In this document: one piece after another, positions 31,671 to 43,999 of the stretch
How the letters are laid out: every line of letters begins with the position of its first letter
Position numbering within the stretch: the first letter of the stretch is position 1
Origin: Aphrophora alni
Taxonomy: Eukaryota > Arthropoda > Insecta > Hemiptera > Aphrophoridae
Assembly: GCA_963513935.1 (NCBI GenBank)
Contig: OY740768.1
Coordinates: forward strand, 14,243,993 to 14,307,992
Length of the DNA: 64,000 bases
Direction: 5' to 3'
The notes under the pieces: generated by a model
Told to the model about the DNA's origin: nothing
Databases searched by the model: none
What the model saw: the letters and a program-made list of their open reading frames with translations, nothing else
Program-made: the position numbers and the translations under genes

Positions 31671-34600
31671 TGGGTAACAGTACTAATTCTTCACTATTTA
31701 GTTCATAATGGGCCACTGCCATCTCTCTAGAAACTTTTCAGAACTAACTGCAAAATAAAATCTTCTCTTTCATCGTTAATCTATTAAAGTTTTCAAATTC
31801 CAAGTCAATATCCATCAGTACAGGCTGCGAGGCACTAGAACTACTCGCGCCAGCTTTGACGCGCCCGGCTTTCTTACCTTCTCTATACAGTTTGTATCTT
31901 TATTGGTCAATTTTAGTTTTTTAGTTTTTCTGATTCCTTTCGAATTTTGCTCTCCAATGATCTCGTATATGTACGTTACATTATTGTTCATATTTTCTTT
32001 GCAATTTCTTTCGACATTATAAATATTTTCTTCAACTCATCACATATTTTTATTTGATGTAAATTATAATATCGTAGATCTTGTTATTTTGAAGACATCG
32101 AAACTATTTTTGATGTCTAATGTCTTCTCAATCCAAAGTTACATTGACCAGACGCTGCGCTGCACTGTATTTCCAGAGTTCACACGCAACCTAACCCTAA
32201 CCCTCCCTCAACCCCAATACCCTCCATTTTAGATACGAACATAAATCCTACGCCCAACAAAGTTTAAATGATTATATTATCATCTAGAGATGAAAGTGCG
32301 ATAAAACTTGCTATTTAAAAACCTAATATTATCGAATTGAATTTGAAAACGTAGTCACGTCAGAAATTAAAGTAATGAAATGAGTGTACAAAGAAAAGTA
32401 AAATAATAATATACCAGGAAAAAAATTAAAAGTATAAAATATTGCTGAGAGATGATTTAAACTGATTTTGTCACTTTAAAAACCAGTCCATTAAAATCAG
32501 ACCATCAATTGTGAAATCGTATAAATTTACTTTTTTCCCTCCCGACATTTAGCAATATAAAGATAACGCCAAGTTATAAAAAGAAGCAAATTTGATATAA
32601 ATAGATTTATTGTCGCCGCTAACGGAGCGTAATGTTTTGATGAACAAGACGAACACAATCTCCTTATATGGCATTGTAGCCGCCAGTAGCATTCTGTGAG
32701 GATGGACTCACACATGTTCAAGTTAACGGAGAATGGCATTTATATAAGGTAAATTAACGAATCGTTAAATTACATAGTTAACCGTTAAATAGGTTCGTAA
32801 AATTACATGTTTAATTTGAACTAAAATAGTTAAAAGCGGTGTACCTTTATTCAAGAAAAAACATATGGTCTTGTCGGCTTTCATGAAGATATTTAATTAT
32901 TTCTAATAAGCTTAATAAAACAGATGTTTCTACCAGAAATTGTCTTGCGATGTTTGAGTCTAGTAAAAACAAGTTGTAAAAACAAGGTAATATTTATGTT
33001 TGTTTTTGCCAACTTTCTAGACAAAAAATATACTAATTCACAGTATGGTGCTAAAACGTTATGGGAATCGTTGCATGCGAGTAGTTAATAACTCGTAGTT
33101 GGTTTTTTATTACAATGTTGGTATTTTTAGTTGTTCTAACAGATGGTAAGATGAAGTCTTTCAATGATTACTGAGTAACAAGACCAGGGAAATGAAAAGA
33201 TAAAAAAAGAAGAAGTTAAATTTGGAATTTTAAAGTTGAAGTTTCGTGGGAACAATTTGGAACTGTAAGTTAACACCCTTATGGGGCATTTTTTTGAGCG
33301 AGACATCTAATATAGGCTATAGAAATTTATGAGATGAGTAAAACTAATGATATGGTTTCTAATTCACGTTTTCTAAATTTAAAAACATATTTTTTGAATG
33401 ATATCAGTTTGTTGCGTATATTTTGATAAGGAGCTGTCAGAAGCAATGCTGGCTATAGTTCCAGCAACAGAGGCAATTGCTGCTTACAGATAAAATGTTT
33501 TGGGTTAGGGAGAGATACCCTAAGGACATAATACTGTTATGAATCCTTTTCTGACTATAAGAAAAGATTATATGATGAAGAGGTTCTCATGGGACAAACC
33601 TTTTGTAATGACCATTAAACGAAATACATGGTGAAGGTTTTTAAAACTATATAGTTTTTTACACACATTGATGGAGATACACAGGTTTTGTGAAAGTTAT
33701 ATCAAAGTTTTGATCAAAACAGTTTAACTGTTATGTAAATAATATAACCCAAAAAATCTTAAAAATAAAAAATAGAGTGAAAGTTGTATAAAATGTTTGG
33801 TTCGAAAATTTCCAGTGAAGAAGATAAACATTAGTGCAGATTTATTTTTATTCGTATGTAATATGTGTATGTTGATTATGGGTCGTTCACAGAGTTATAA
33901 TTAAAATTACCGACCTCTCGCTATATTTCTAGTCAAAATACTTTCGTATTCGGCTGCCATTTAAAAACTGTATACATTGTTCGGTCTAGTTAGATCCAAA
34001 GAATCTCATTCTTAAATTTCACAACGATCGGTAGAGACGTTTGGGTGTAACTTCGTAACAAACAAACAAAATGCAAAACAGGATCTTGCTTCGTTCGGTA
34101 ATCACAAGGTTATAAAATGTAACTTATAACACATTTCCTTCAAAACATTTGCTCTAGTCTTGGCATAACGTCATAATATAAAAACTAATTTATATTCCAG
34201 TTATGTTCTACTGGATGACATGATAAGAAATGATATATATTATAGGCCTATAATCCAAACATAACTTTTCTGATTTTGTAATAATTAAAGTGTCGCAATA
34301 GTCTACTGGTCAGCCGTGAAATTAAAAAAAAAACTGGTTGAAACTCCAGGTAGTTGGAAAGATTTGACAAGATTTATGTGTTTTGAAAGTTACAATGAAA
34401 AGGCGGCAAGTTTTGAGCTGATTTATGCGTTTTTGTGTCAAACGTAACAAGTAATTTGGGCTGTGTTACTTTTGTGAGCAAGAATTAGCGTAGGTACTTG
34501 GAGTTGGAGAAGTTTTGAACAAATAGCAGCGAAGAAGTTGTGTTACTTTGTTTATTGGTAAGAAAACCCAAACATTTTTATTGGTAGAAATTCGTTTTGA

Positions 34601-34685
34601 GTTACCCTAGGTGCAATGAAAAGAGATCTTTGTTTGTTTTGCAATCAGAGTGGAAACATTTTCATAAACAAAAAGCGACATATCA
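31671..34685. other. Non-coding stretch
   Basis: No gene recognised. A short CpG-bearing patch at 31825-31875 (ctcgcgccagctttgacgcg) lies next to a minus-strand donor-like AGAAG|GTAAG (31884-31876), similar in sequence to the exon 1 donor, but no open exon could be built. At 32193-32209 a ctaaccctaaccctc word resembles a telomere-type repeat. Around 33425-33490 a 22-codon frame (ELSEAMLAIVPATEA) is too short to call. Confidence 0.35.
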
Positions 34686-34760
34686 TAGTTGTTAGAGCGC
34701 GGGAATCACTGAACCGTCTCAGGTTACGCAGGCTCGGGCTCGGATAATGACTTTCCGTTT
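34686..34760 (+). other. tRNA-like fragment
   Basis: tagttgttagagcgcgggaa at 34687 resembles a D-arm/A-box region, and ggctcgggctcgga about 45 nt later is a poor B box. It may be a degraded tRNA-derived SINE head; no fold could be completed. Confidence 0.2.
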
Positions 34761-34944
34761 TCCCATGTGGGTATTGTTTCCTTATCTTTATCAGTTAATG
34801 GACAATGTAAAGACGAAGTAGTATTTTAATAATATCTTGAATTGCTGTTCCAATTTTTCAAAAACTCAAAATCCGGTCATAAATCGAAAACTAGAAATTT
34901 CGATTTGATCAAAATAAGGTTTAACGATTTTCATCAAATATTGA

Positions 34945-34951
<7 letters not shown>

Positions 34952-35008
<57 letters not shown>
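34952..35008. repeat. (AT)n microsatellite
   Basis: A 57-bp alternating TA run embedded in repeat-like sequence (tttaacgattttcatcaaat on the left, ccaacgattttcatccaat near 35147 on the right). Confidence 0.95.
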
Positions 35009-35009
<1 letters not shown>

Positions 35010-35864
35010 CCACTCAGCACTCAAATAAGACGTATTGGTTACCTCTGCTTAAAAAAAAAATACTTTAGCTGAGTCAAAAGTGATTTTTGTACTGACATAG
35101 TTTATGGTTTGAATTGGAAATACCGATTTTCAAAAAAAATTGTGTCCAACGATTTTCATCCAATGCGTTACGATGTATCGTAACGCTATGAGCTAAAATA
35201 ATTCTTATGGATCGCTTTCTCCAAAAAAATCCGGAGTTAACGGTAAAAACTAGGAAATGGTCCATGGATCTAATTTTTCCCTTTTGACTCCACGGGTTTC
35301 GATGCAATGTTTGTAAATTGTGAAAAATAATACGCCAAGTTTGAAATATCGCAAGCAGAAGAAAAAAAATTAGTTCTTGGAATAACGATAAAAATGGGAT
35401 TGAGCCGTCCTTACATAATGTTTCCGTTTAAATAAGCCAAACAATTTAAATATCTTTTAATATGTTTTAAAAATAATATTACAAAATGTTAATTTATTTT
35501 CTATATCAACTTATCTACCATTATAAATAAGCTCACTAATTAAGAAAATTCTTTTGTTTATGAATGTATGGAGATATTTTAGGGAAGATTGTATTAAATA
35601 TTATATTAAATTAATAATCAATTATTGTTGAAGACAGATGAAGAGAAAATTAGTGCAATGGTTTTATTGATTACATACAAATGAGTTGCATCTAATGATC
35701 ACTTATATTACACGTAAACTGAATTATTATCTAAATATGTTGTATACAATTCAGGCACTACAGGTTTTGTTCGACCAATAAAAACACAAGTATAATACAT
35801 GTCCATTAACATAACGACCAGCGTCCTACGTGCCGATACAGATTTGGTTTTAAATTAACGAAAG
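35009..35864. other. AT-rich non-coding stretch
   Basis: A piece related to the left flank of the AT run recurs at 35140-35160. Nothing else recognisable. Confidence 0.4.
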
Positions 35865-36168
35865 AAAAATGTGCTTTGTACGCCTACACGTAGTCGAAAC
35901 GCAAACAAACTGCTCTGCTCCGGGACTGCGTATCACGGTAGCTGCCTTCATGACAAATGCGTATTTTGGCTACATTAATAATCCGTTTGGCCGACAAGCT
36001 CTCATAATTTCGACTAACAAAGACGCATTGCTTGCTGGCAACGCGTGGGTTAAACTCACCTGCGCCTTTATTTCCCAAACCTATTTCACTATTATATTTC
36101 CAAGTTTTTATATTGAAGTTAATGATGTGGTTTTTATAAACTGGGATATTAATACATCAGCAGAATGA
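35865..36168. other. CpG-rich island open on both strands
   Basis: CpG words are dense (35880-36070) in an otherwise AT-rich region. The plus strand is open for 99 codons from 35869; the minus strand is open for 64 codons from 36078. The minus strand has a donor-like GGCGCAG|GTGAGT ending an exon at about 36059. Neither frame has a recognised motif. It may be a first exon or promoter of an unseen gene, or an unusual repeat piece. Confidence 0.3.
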
Positions 36169-36829
36169 TTAATACATTAAACCAGTTTTGATTTATTCTT
36201 ATACGGCTCTATAAAACATAATTGTAATAATAAATCGATAATTTGAGACCGATAGACGATATAATGTATGCCTGTTTTATATACAACTTATAAGCCAATT
36301 GAATAAAATAGTTTTCTTATTAACTCACTTACTCGTACGCGAACAAAATTTAGCTCCTGTGCAAGATTGCTACATATATTATTTAACTATATTTTAACTT
36401 CCTGAACCATTGAAACCAGCCCTTATTTTGCACGTGTAGAAAGTCTTAAAGATCTCCCCTTTGTGCACATAGCCAGTGTCAGGATTACCACTGAACACTG
36501 TTGTCTCAGTAGTGTTTTATGACAAGATGTTATACTCACAGAGAATGTGAAATGATGAATCAATCAAATTAACTTATGGCTGACCGGAGCATTTACGAAC
36601 CTTATAAGATATAGACAACTTTAGAATAAGTTGTTTTAAGTCAGAAATCAACTTCGCTTCGGTTTTGCCAATAACTAGAAATCCATTACCGAGATGTCTC
36701 TCCAGACGGTCACAGAAAATTTGTGTCTACCTTCGGCCCTTCAAAATCTCCATTAGTCTGTGGTGAGATAGCTTAAACATCTTTTCTTTTATTTTATTTT
36801 TCATCCCTTCACTACATGTCAATAATTGG
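36169..36829. other. Non-coding stretch
   Basis: No gene. A phrase tcaacttcgcttcggttttg (36649-36668) belongs to scattered repeat words found elsewhere in the window. The end of the stretch may be part of the retroelement relic that follows. Confidence 0.4.
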
Positions 36830-37450
36830 TTGAGAGCCTCTATGGGTTTTCCAGCGCCTCTACTTGCTAGTTTATCAGTTGTAACATTTCTCTATAACCC
36901 TATTTGTCACGGGATCTAAACTAGTGTCATCCACTTCGAATACAATGTAGAGTTTCCTCAGGTGGCAGTAACGTTGTAACGAACTCTACCAATTTTCTTT
37001 TATTTCTCCTAACTAACGAGAAGAGGTCAGATGCAATTTGCTTAGAGGGATCACGAAGTGAGATAATTCTCCATCTTTTTTCAACCCCTTTTTGAGCCAA
37101 GTGTTGACGACTTACTTAGCCAGTCTCTTGGAAAACCCATATAACGTCTCAGGTTTTATGAATTTCAATGCTGACACTTTGAGCAGATCTGAGAGCAGAT
37201 CTGCACATTAAGTTTCACTAAATCATAGCATATTTTGAAAAATCCCAGACTAAATTTCATCTGAAGTTGTTAGAATCCAGGATTTTAAAAGCATTCAAAT
37301 TTTCTCTGAGACAATAAAGACTATAATTTGTGACTGAAACATATATGGATACATCCCCATCAACAGAAAATGTACCTGCCCAGGTCTGTCACCTTCGAAT
37401 CCAACCCTCTGTTTTAGAACAGCCTATAAACCACTCCATCGGATGCACGG
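36830..37450 (-). pseudogene. LINE RNase H region relic
   Basis: Minus-strand pieces in order: EWFIGCSKTEGWI (about 37430-37390; the family's TDGSKT start, with the first catalytic Asp lost), DLFSLVRRNKRKLVEFVTTL (about 37030-36970) and NVTTDKLASRGAGKPIEALN (about 36890-36832; the GNxxADxLAxxG end). Frames are broken by stops between these blocks. A homologous minus-strand relic is at 51490-52090 (shared words caaattgcatctgac/taaattgcatctgac). It is dead, and no reverse transcriptase was found beside it. Confidence 0.5.
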
Positions 37451-38524
37451 GTAAAGTCTTCTTCCCTCTAAACATTCCTCGCCGATAGGTATAACCGTTG
37501 TCTACGGTTTAGATGAAATACTGCACCTTCATTTACAATGTGCATTCTCTCAAGACCATATATATTATACTGAAATGTTCCAGATAATCCTGCATAGAGT
37601 TCCATGGTCCCTTAGATTGGATGGGGTATTCACTTTTCTTTGCCACCGATGTTGTGAATACATTTCGAGGAAGTATGTTAAGACAATATTGTAAGATTAC
37701 ACATGGAACACTCCCGTAACTGATAGACATCATGCTAATCATTGAATTCCGGCTTGTCTTGCCAAATAAATATAATATACTTGAAGACTGTTTTTCTACC
37801 GTGCGTTCAAGTTTTCTTTATTGAGCAATATATATTCCATATCTATGCAACGTGTTTGCAGTGAGTACTAATGAACAATCGCAATCAACATAAAAGAAAT
37901 CATTACATTACTTCGAAGAGATTTTTGAACACACTTTTAATGAAGACATGGCTACCCTTCTCACGAAATGAACGCCCGCTTTGAACGAGATTATTTACGT
38001 CTTTTTCCACGAACCGTTGTTCTAGGCCAGCACACAGTCATTAGCCAACATTGCGTGTCTTATTTGGATTTTATTGTCTAACGGTCGTCCTTAGGCCAAC
38101 TTGTGGGGTTGACCGTTCAGTTGTATATAATTATAGGAGCATTGTGTTTTAATGCTTAGTCTTACCTGGGAGGTAGCAGTTTAATGGTTTGTTTGTGATG
38201 TAATGAACATGTTATTTAAAGGTGGACGTATGTTTCTCGGAAGCCAAACTAATTCAAGACAGAAAAAAAAATTACATAAACTTTTCATATAGCTAAAACA
38301 AATGAGAAGACACACATACGCACATGCGCGCGCACGCGATATTAAAATTTCATTATTTAGCTGTAAATACAATTTCTATTCAAATTTAAAATTAATAAAG
38401 ACAAAGTTGTAATTGTATTTTACGTTCATGACATAATTTAATGAACGGATACATACTATTATTTATGTCGTGGAGATTTAATAAACCGGTTACCTGGATA
38501 TACTTCAGCCACAATATGCTTTTT
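37451..38524. other. Non-coding stretch
   Basis: The first part (to about 37760) may continue the retroelement relic. A minus-strand donor-like word GGGAG|GTAAGAC... (ctcccag, then gtaagact, near 38165) has no open exon of note. A cgcacatgcgcgcgcacgcg run (38319-38338) is alternating purine-pyrimidine. Confidence 0.35.
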
Positions 38525-38780
38525 GTACTCAAATCCCTAGGCCAGACAGAAAGAAAGGAAAGGAAAACGAGTTGAGGAACAGGCGGTGTAGAGGTTAGCG
38601 ATCGAATTGATCAGTGGGTGTTGACTGTAAACAGCCTCCTCAAGTCTGTACTCTTCGTGCAGATTATGAGGTGAGATAAGGGTATAGTGGTCTTATCACA
38701 GAGCAAAGCAGAACAGGAGTGGTGGCAGTTTGGGAGTCTGTCACCCGACTATTTTTTCCGCGTTATGTCCCCAAAGGAAC
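38525..38780 (+). repeat. Possible tRNA-derived SINE, fragment also at 1385-1500
   Basis: A GC-richer block with ggtgtagaggttagcgatcg (38585-38604), similar to a tRNA D-arm (GTGTAGTGGTTAGC type). It is followed by a body ending in ggtcttatcacagagcaaag, which is partly repeated at 1466-1495. A B box is not convincing. Non-coding. Confidence 0.35.
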
Positions 38781-39129
38781 ATTTTCTACAGCAGTCATAA
38801 TAAATCAATCTAAAAACTGTAGACGTTATTCCAGACCGCATGAATCATAGCAGTAGTCCAATAGGTGATCGTATTGCTACTCTAGCCACATCCAGTAATC
38901 AATACACTATGTATATAGATATATATATATACCGTATATATGACTAACGGTCGTCTGTCCTTGTCTATTGCAACGGTTATGCAGGCGAACTTGACTGTAG
39001 GTCAACAAGTAGTGTGGAAACTTCAATCAACAAAACACACAAAAAGTCAACATTTTTGTTTTTACATGACAAGGTTTATTTTGGTTTTATGTTTTCAAAA
39101 GTACAAGGAATTACTGTAATGAAATTCAG

Positions 39130-39160
<31 letters not shown>

Positions 39161-39507
39161 CAAGAACTCCTCCCCCTAAAACAGGAAACAATAACTTATT
39201 ATTATTATTATATAAGTTTATTAAACTACCCTAATGTACATTTCAATAACAATTGTAATATTCAGAGGGTTACAAATAAACTGAGGATGTTGACTATGTA
39301 TTTAATAAACATAATTGGATACTTAGTTGTTGTTTGTGGTTTGGGAATTTATGTTTTCCTGTGTAATTTGTTTAGGCAGTTTGTTAATTTTGTTATTACT
39401 TGCAGTTTTGTACTCGCAAGGTAATTTTGGTTATTAAACTTTAGACTTCACCAAAAATAGAACCAATAAAAAAATATATAATATATTAAAAATTTGTTTT
39501 TACTTTG
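38781..39507. other. Non-coding stretch with poly(A) run
   Basis: A 27-bp A run lies at 39134-39160 with no recognised retroelement upstream. The plus-strand frame 39014-39424 merely reads through it as a Lys run and is not a gene. Confidence 0.45.
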
Positions 39508-39755
39508 TTGTTTAAAGGTGAAAAACTTTTCACTCGTCATCGCCTTGTAAAGGAAAAGAAGAAAGAACATAAAATAAAGATACCTAGAACTTAAACACTC
39601 TAATAGCGTCAGATCGGAAAATAACAAGTGTTGGTCAAGAGAGATCTGATAAGAAGATGAAAGGGAGGTATCTAAACCAAGACTACATAAACAAGATGTA
39701 AATCCAGCTAAACTCTTTCGTTATTCTCAGAGGTGAGGCCCTTAGGGTATCAATT
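39508..39755 (+). repeat. Element A copy, near full length
   Basis: gtttaaaggtgaaaaacttt + tcactcgtcatcgccttgta, then ctctaatagcgtcagatcgg, ggtcaagagagatctgat, ccaagactacataaacaaga and tgtaaatccagctaaactct. The block order is the same as at 51297-51480 and, inverted, 63100-63352. The terminal gggattgcca block is degraded here (cgttattctcagagg). Confidence 0.7.
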
Positions 39756-39797
39756 TGAACCAAATTACTAGAATCAATTTGAGTGATTAATCTTTTA

Positions 39798-39801
<4 letters not shown>

Positions 39802-39846
<45 letters not shown>
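39802..39846. repeat. (AT)n microsatellite
   Basis: A 45-bp alternating AT run. Confidence 0.95.
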
Positions 39847-39849
<3 letters not shown>

Positions 39850-39879
39850 TACTAAAGCTACTTAATATTTACATTTTCT

Positions 39880-40225
39880 GGCAGACAGCGATTAATCCGT
39901 TTTGAATTTTATTTGGGGTTTTTTCATGCGCCATTTTTATCAAAATCATTAGAGATGATTTTAAGATAATTATAATTTTTGGTGTTATGACAGTTATATC
40001 AACAGTTTACGTGATCAAAATAAAACTCTAAAAAAATCTGTCAAGATTTGGTATAATTATGTCCACATACCAAAATTGAAAAAAAAAATCCGTCCCTCGT
40101 TTGGTTTATTAGACACAACAAAATTAGACACCCAAACGGTTTTTTAAAGGGTTGTGAAACGGATATTTCTTTGACTTATCACATAATTTTCTCCATACTA
40201 CACTATGAGTTGTGTGAGAAAGTAA
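39880..40225. repeat. Dispersed family B copy
   Basis: It contains cgtccctcgtttggtttatt (compare the gtttggtttatta word at 5975), and it ends with cttatcacataattttctcc + atactacactatgagttgtg. These match 6220-6250, 49362-49390 and 53447-53470 in type and order. Confidence 0.45.
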
Positions 40226-42666
40226 GAACATCAGTTCTGATTTTTGAAAAGTTTGCATCAACTAGTTTTATGATTTATTTTATACAGATGGCAGTCTGAA
40301 TGCAATAACACTACTACTAGTTACAGTTTACTACAGTAAATAAAACAATATACTGGGCCCCATCGTGGTACAGCTCAATCATACATTATAATACTAGCAG
40401 ATCTTTTAAATATAATATCTAAAAGATGGTTTCTTGGGCCTTGAAGGAAATGTTGATCTTATCTAGCAGGTAGTTTTTGTTACACAGGTTATTTGAACTT
40501 TGTAATTGTGTGTATCACTATATTCCTGACATCAGCTAGGCCCCAGAGCGCCTAGAAAGTCTCAACACACTTCGCTCGTACATATGTGAAACTGACGCGG
40601 CCATGCTTGATCTCGTGAGTTGCTTGGGAAGTCAGGGTTCGAAATAAATTTTAGACGAAAACTTCGCTATTTGTACAATTATATGCAAAATTGAAATCTT
40701 CAAGTGTTTATCTCAATAGTGTGTTATAACATACAAGAAATTTACAAAAAAACTGTTTAAAAGGACCGCTATTAAAAAAAAAAATTATTCGATTTTTAAT
40801 TAATTTCAATAGGGTTCTACAAATTCTATACAAAATTTCATGATCCTATCTTAATTTTTGTGGTCACTCTCGTGCTCATGTACGAAGGACCGCGACAACG
40901 TCGACGGATAGACAGGATGTTGAAAATAACTTTTTCGGTTTCCTGAGTTCACAAATAACAGTCAAATAACCTACAAAATATAAGACCAAAATTATGTAAG
41001 ATTGTATTGTAGTAAGATTTTATTCTGGATTCAAAATGTAGATATGTAGGAGGAAGTACTGTGCCCATTTCATTGAGAAATATACTGTTAATCTTAGAAA
41101 ACAAATCTGAAAATAATAATTTGTAAATTTTAACGTTGCAGATTACCATCTGTTGCGAGACTTCGCGGTAAGAATATATTCGTAAAACACCATTTAGAAA
41201 TACATCGACAAACATTCTAAAAATAATACCAGATTAACTTCTATGGATACTGTCAGTAAACATTGATTCGACAAAGTATGTGAAATAAAGAATAAGAACC
41301 TTGTTCGCCTTCACTTAAAACTCGATGCAGTTCGCAAAACTATAAAATTGATAAACGTATACATATATTTGTATTTAATTTTTCAATAAATTGTACGTGT
41401 TTACGAGATATGTAGAAAGTTCATGCAGTAAATGTGCACCCAATAAAGACTGTATTAAACAAACATAAAAACATTTGATTCTTCCAATAGATAAGATAAC
41501 TTGTTGCAACTTGAATGTCTTCTATAACTTACTCCCCCTTCCCCATCTTTTTAAAAACAACGGATGACGTCACAACTGTCTACAACTACTTTGTTTTTGC
41601 TTCATTTAATTTTAGTACAAAAATTTAGTTATGGATGATTCAACACTGATTGGTTTTGCATTCATTTACCGTAGTTAAAAATATAAGTACGTGTATACGT
41701 TTCTGATATTAGCTTTTAAAATATATTCGTTTATATGTTTATAATAAAAGAGGTTTTGGTTTGAAGAAATACAATAAAATATTAAAAATGTTACATTTTG
41801 AGGTTATGTCATCAAAGGTAGGCGTTAGCCAATAATCACTTAATTATTTAAGATGTTAGTGTTGTAACAGCTGATGATATTATAAGGTTTATATTATATT
41901 GTGATATGTGTGTGCAGATAGAATTATAACATAGGCTTACAATAAATATGGTCAATGTTTGTACTTAAGGCCGTATTAACTTTCTGCGTAACCTTAGAAT
42001 TTCTTTTAAGATATAAAAATATTTGGTGTAGAGGAAAATGATGTTAAGTTAAACATATTATTTTTTCATTAAACAAGTTTAATCAATGTGATAGTTTTAT
42101 TGTATAACTTAAAAACAAACCACTTGTTCAATTAGGAATGTTATTACTTTTTACTTTGATTTTAAGTGTATTTAGTTACTCTAACATGCTCAGGACATTA
42201 TAATCAATTATTTTGGTTGTAGGCCAAATTATGTATTCATTATTTATTTGGTAATATCCGTAATTTTTCAACAGTTTTTTAAAATGTTTTATTTTGTTAG
42301 ATTTTTAGATAGCCCGTTTAACTTGGGGATAGTTGAGATAGTTTTATAAAGAAATTGTTTTTAGCACAACCCTAATGGTGGTGCTATGGAAATAAATTAT
42401 GCTCTAATACATCAACACACTAATTTTGATCAAAATCGACCCATAAATAACAAACATATGATACTTTTCTTAGGGGTAACAACACCCTTGGAGTGGAACA
42501 TTTTCAAAATCATTTCTTAGTACGCGTCAACAGACCTACCCCAAACCATGTTAAAAAATTCATAGTTCTAGGCTTCTTGGATATAGAGATTTTGTGATTA
42601 GTCAGTGGGTTTTGATTTAGATTATATAGATTTAGACAAATTTGACATTTTATAAATTGTTTTAAG
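40226..42666. other. AT-rich non-coding stretch with a consensus CRE
   Basis: A perfect palindromic cAMP-response-type element TGACGTCA lies at 41565-41572, just after a CT-rich run. About 60 bp downstream a tiny frame starts ATGGATGATTCAACACTG (41631), which stops after 15 codons. No gene can be supported. The minus-strand frame 41215-40949 has no motif. Confidence 0.35.
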
Positions 42667-42846
42667 TAATACCTGTTTAATTTTCATTACTGTTGAGACC
42701 GATGGTTCTTGGTGGAATTCCATGTTTAAAGATAATAAAACACATTTTATTTTTATTTTGTAATATCCACTTTTTATTAGTCTACTAAAAAGTGGATATT
42801 ACAAATTTAAAAAAAATTGTGTTTTATTATCTTTAATACCTGTTTA
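42667..42846 (+). mobile_element. Short insertion with 13-bp target duplication and terminal hairpin
   Basis: The direct repeats TAATACCTGTTTA at 42667-42679 and 42834-42846 flank a 154-bp insert. The first ~48 bp form a unique head (attttcattactgttgagac...). The rest is an inverted repeat (42728-42834) with arms of about 54 bp: aaagataataaaacac at the outside, gtaatatccactttttattag at the tip, and a few mismatches and an A/T-rich bulge between. The layout (head, then hairpin touching the 3' duplication) is the same as at 4441-4569 although the sequence differs. No frame and no poly(A). Confidence 0.65.
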
Positions 42847-43199
42847 TATATCACTTTCAAAATCAAACAAATTCGTATTTGTAGGCTTACTACTATATTT
42901 ATTTAACTGTGTAACAACGTCATACAACTCCACTCCCTTGGAACTTGTGGAGTCACATCGTTTCAGTGAACAATTTTTGTTATGCACTCTTCATCTATGT
43001 TCGGATTTATGTTAATTTATAATTTTTACTTCTGTGTATTTACTTACAATATCCCTTAAAATACTCGTATGTTGCTATTTAAAGGTTTTGATAGAAAGAA
43101 ATATTATAAAATAGTCAAATTTAATATAGCCTATTGAAGTTATGGTATCAAGTTAAGTCGTGCACTTAACAAGCATCAGTTCCATGGTAAAACTTTCTG

Positions 43200-43249
<50 letters not shown>

Positions 43250-43627
43250 CCAAAAAGATAATCAGTTTGTAATAGTGCGTCCGTATACCTTTTAAAAACA
43301 TTGTAATGATAGAAAATATACGCGTATATAATCAAACTAAAATTTTAGAAATTACTGAGTTTTTTTTTTTTAATTTTCGTATTTTCCTTGTGTTTTATCA
43401 CTATTAAAGATGGTAAATTCAATTATCTTCATAATTTTATAAATAAATGAAGATACCATTTAAACAATTCAAGTCGACGTTGAAATATTTCGTAGGGATC
43501 TGTTTTATATTTCTTTGACTTGTTTGTTACAAAGTGTTCCTATTTCTGCCTCGTTTCTTCTGTCGTTAGATTATCAGAAATAGTTACAACTTGGATGAAA
43601 TACGTTTTGGAGACTGCTTCAAGAGGA
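42847..43627. other. AT-rich stretch with (AT)n microsatellite at 43204-43246
   Basis: No gene. The minus-strand frame 43335-43153 is the AT run read as Tyr-Ile repeats. Confidence 0.5.
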
Positions 43628-43690
43628 AGGTTTAACATTGTATTTTGGTTGGTTATTGTTGACAACCGTTGTTTTGAATAATACAGAGTC
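43628..43690 (+). repeat. Solo terminal-repeat fragment of the Merlin-like element
   Basis: aaggtttaacattgtatttt + ggttggttattgttgacaac matches the TIRs at 44047-44090 and 45115-45165 (reverse). It is a third, isolated TIR-like piece about 370 bp outside the element, so it belongs to a separate or nested copy. Confidence 0.55.
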
Positions 43691-43727
43691 GGATTCAAAA
43701 GGTTTGGCTAGGTGGCTATTCCCATGA

Positions 43728-43729
<2 letters not shown>

Positions 43730-43780
<51 letters not shown>
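43730..43780. repeat. (AT)n microsatellite with short flanking inverted repeat
   Basis: A 51-bp AT run bracketed by catgactta (43723-43731) and taagtcatg (43789-43797). Confidence 0.9.
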
Positions 43781-43783
<3 letters not shown>

Positions 43784-43999
43784 GATCGTAAGTCATGTAT
43801 ACGCAGTAGTTTTCAATGTATAATTTATTTAGTAAAAAACGTATTTTGTAAGTAAAAAGTGTGTCGCAAAATAAAATATAATATTATTAATTGAAATTAA
43901 TGCATGTAGTAAAGGATGACAAATTTTGGAACATTTTATCAGTGGACAGTAAAACCTATTAGCATTTAACATTTTCACATTTAACTTTCAATATAGGCC

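Noticed and set aside
33425..33496. Short frame ELSEAMLAIVPATEAIAAYR
   Set aside because: Only about 22 codons, no splice context; resemblance to a transposon protein could not be supported.
39014..39424. 136-codon plus-strand frame
   Set aside because: It reads through a 27-bp poly(A) as Lys residues; flanks are AT-rich low-complexity sequence.
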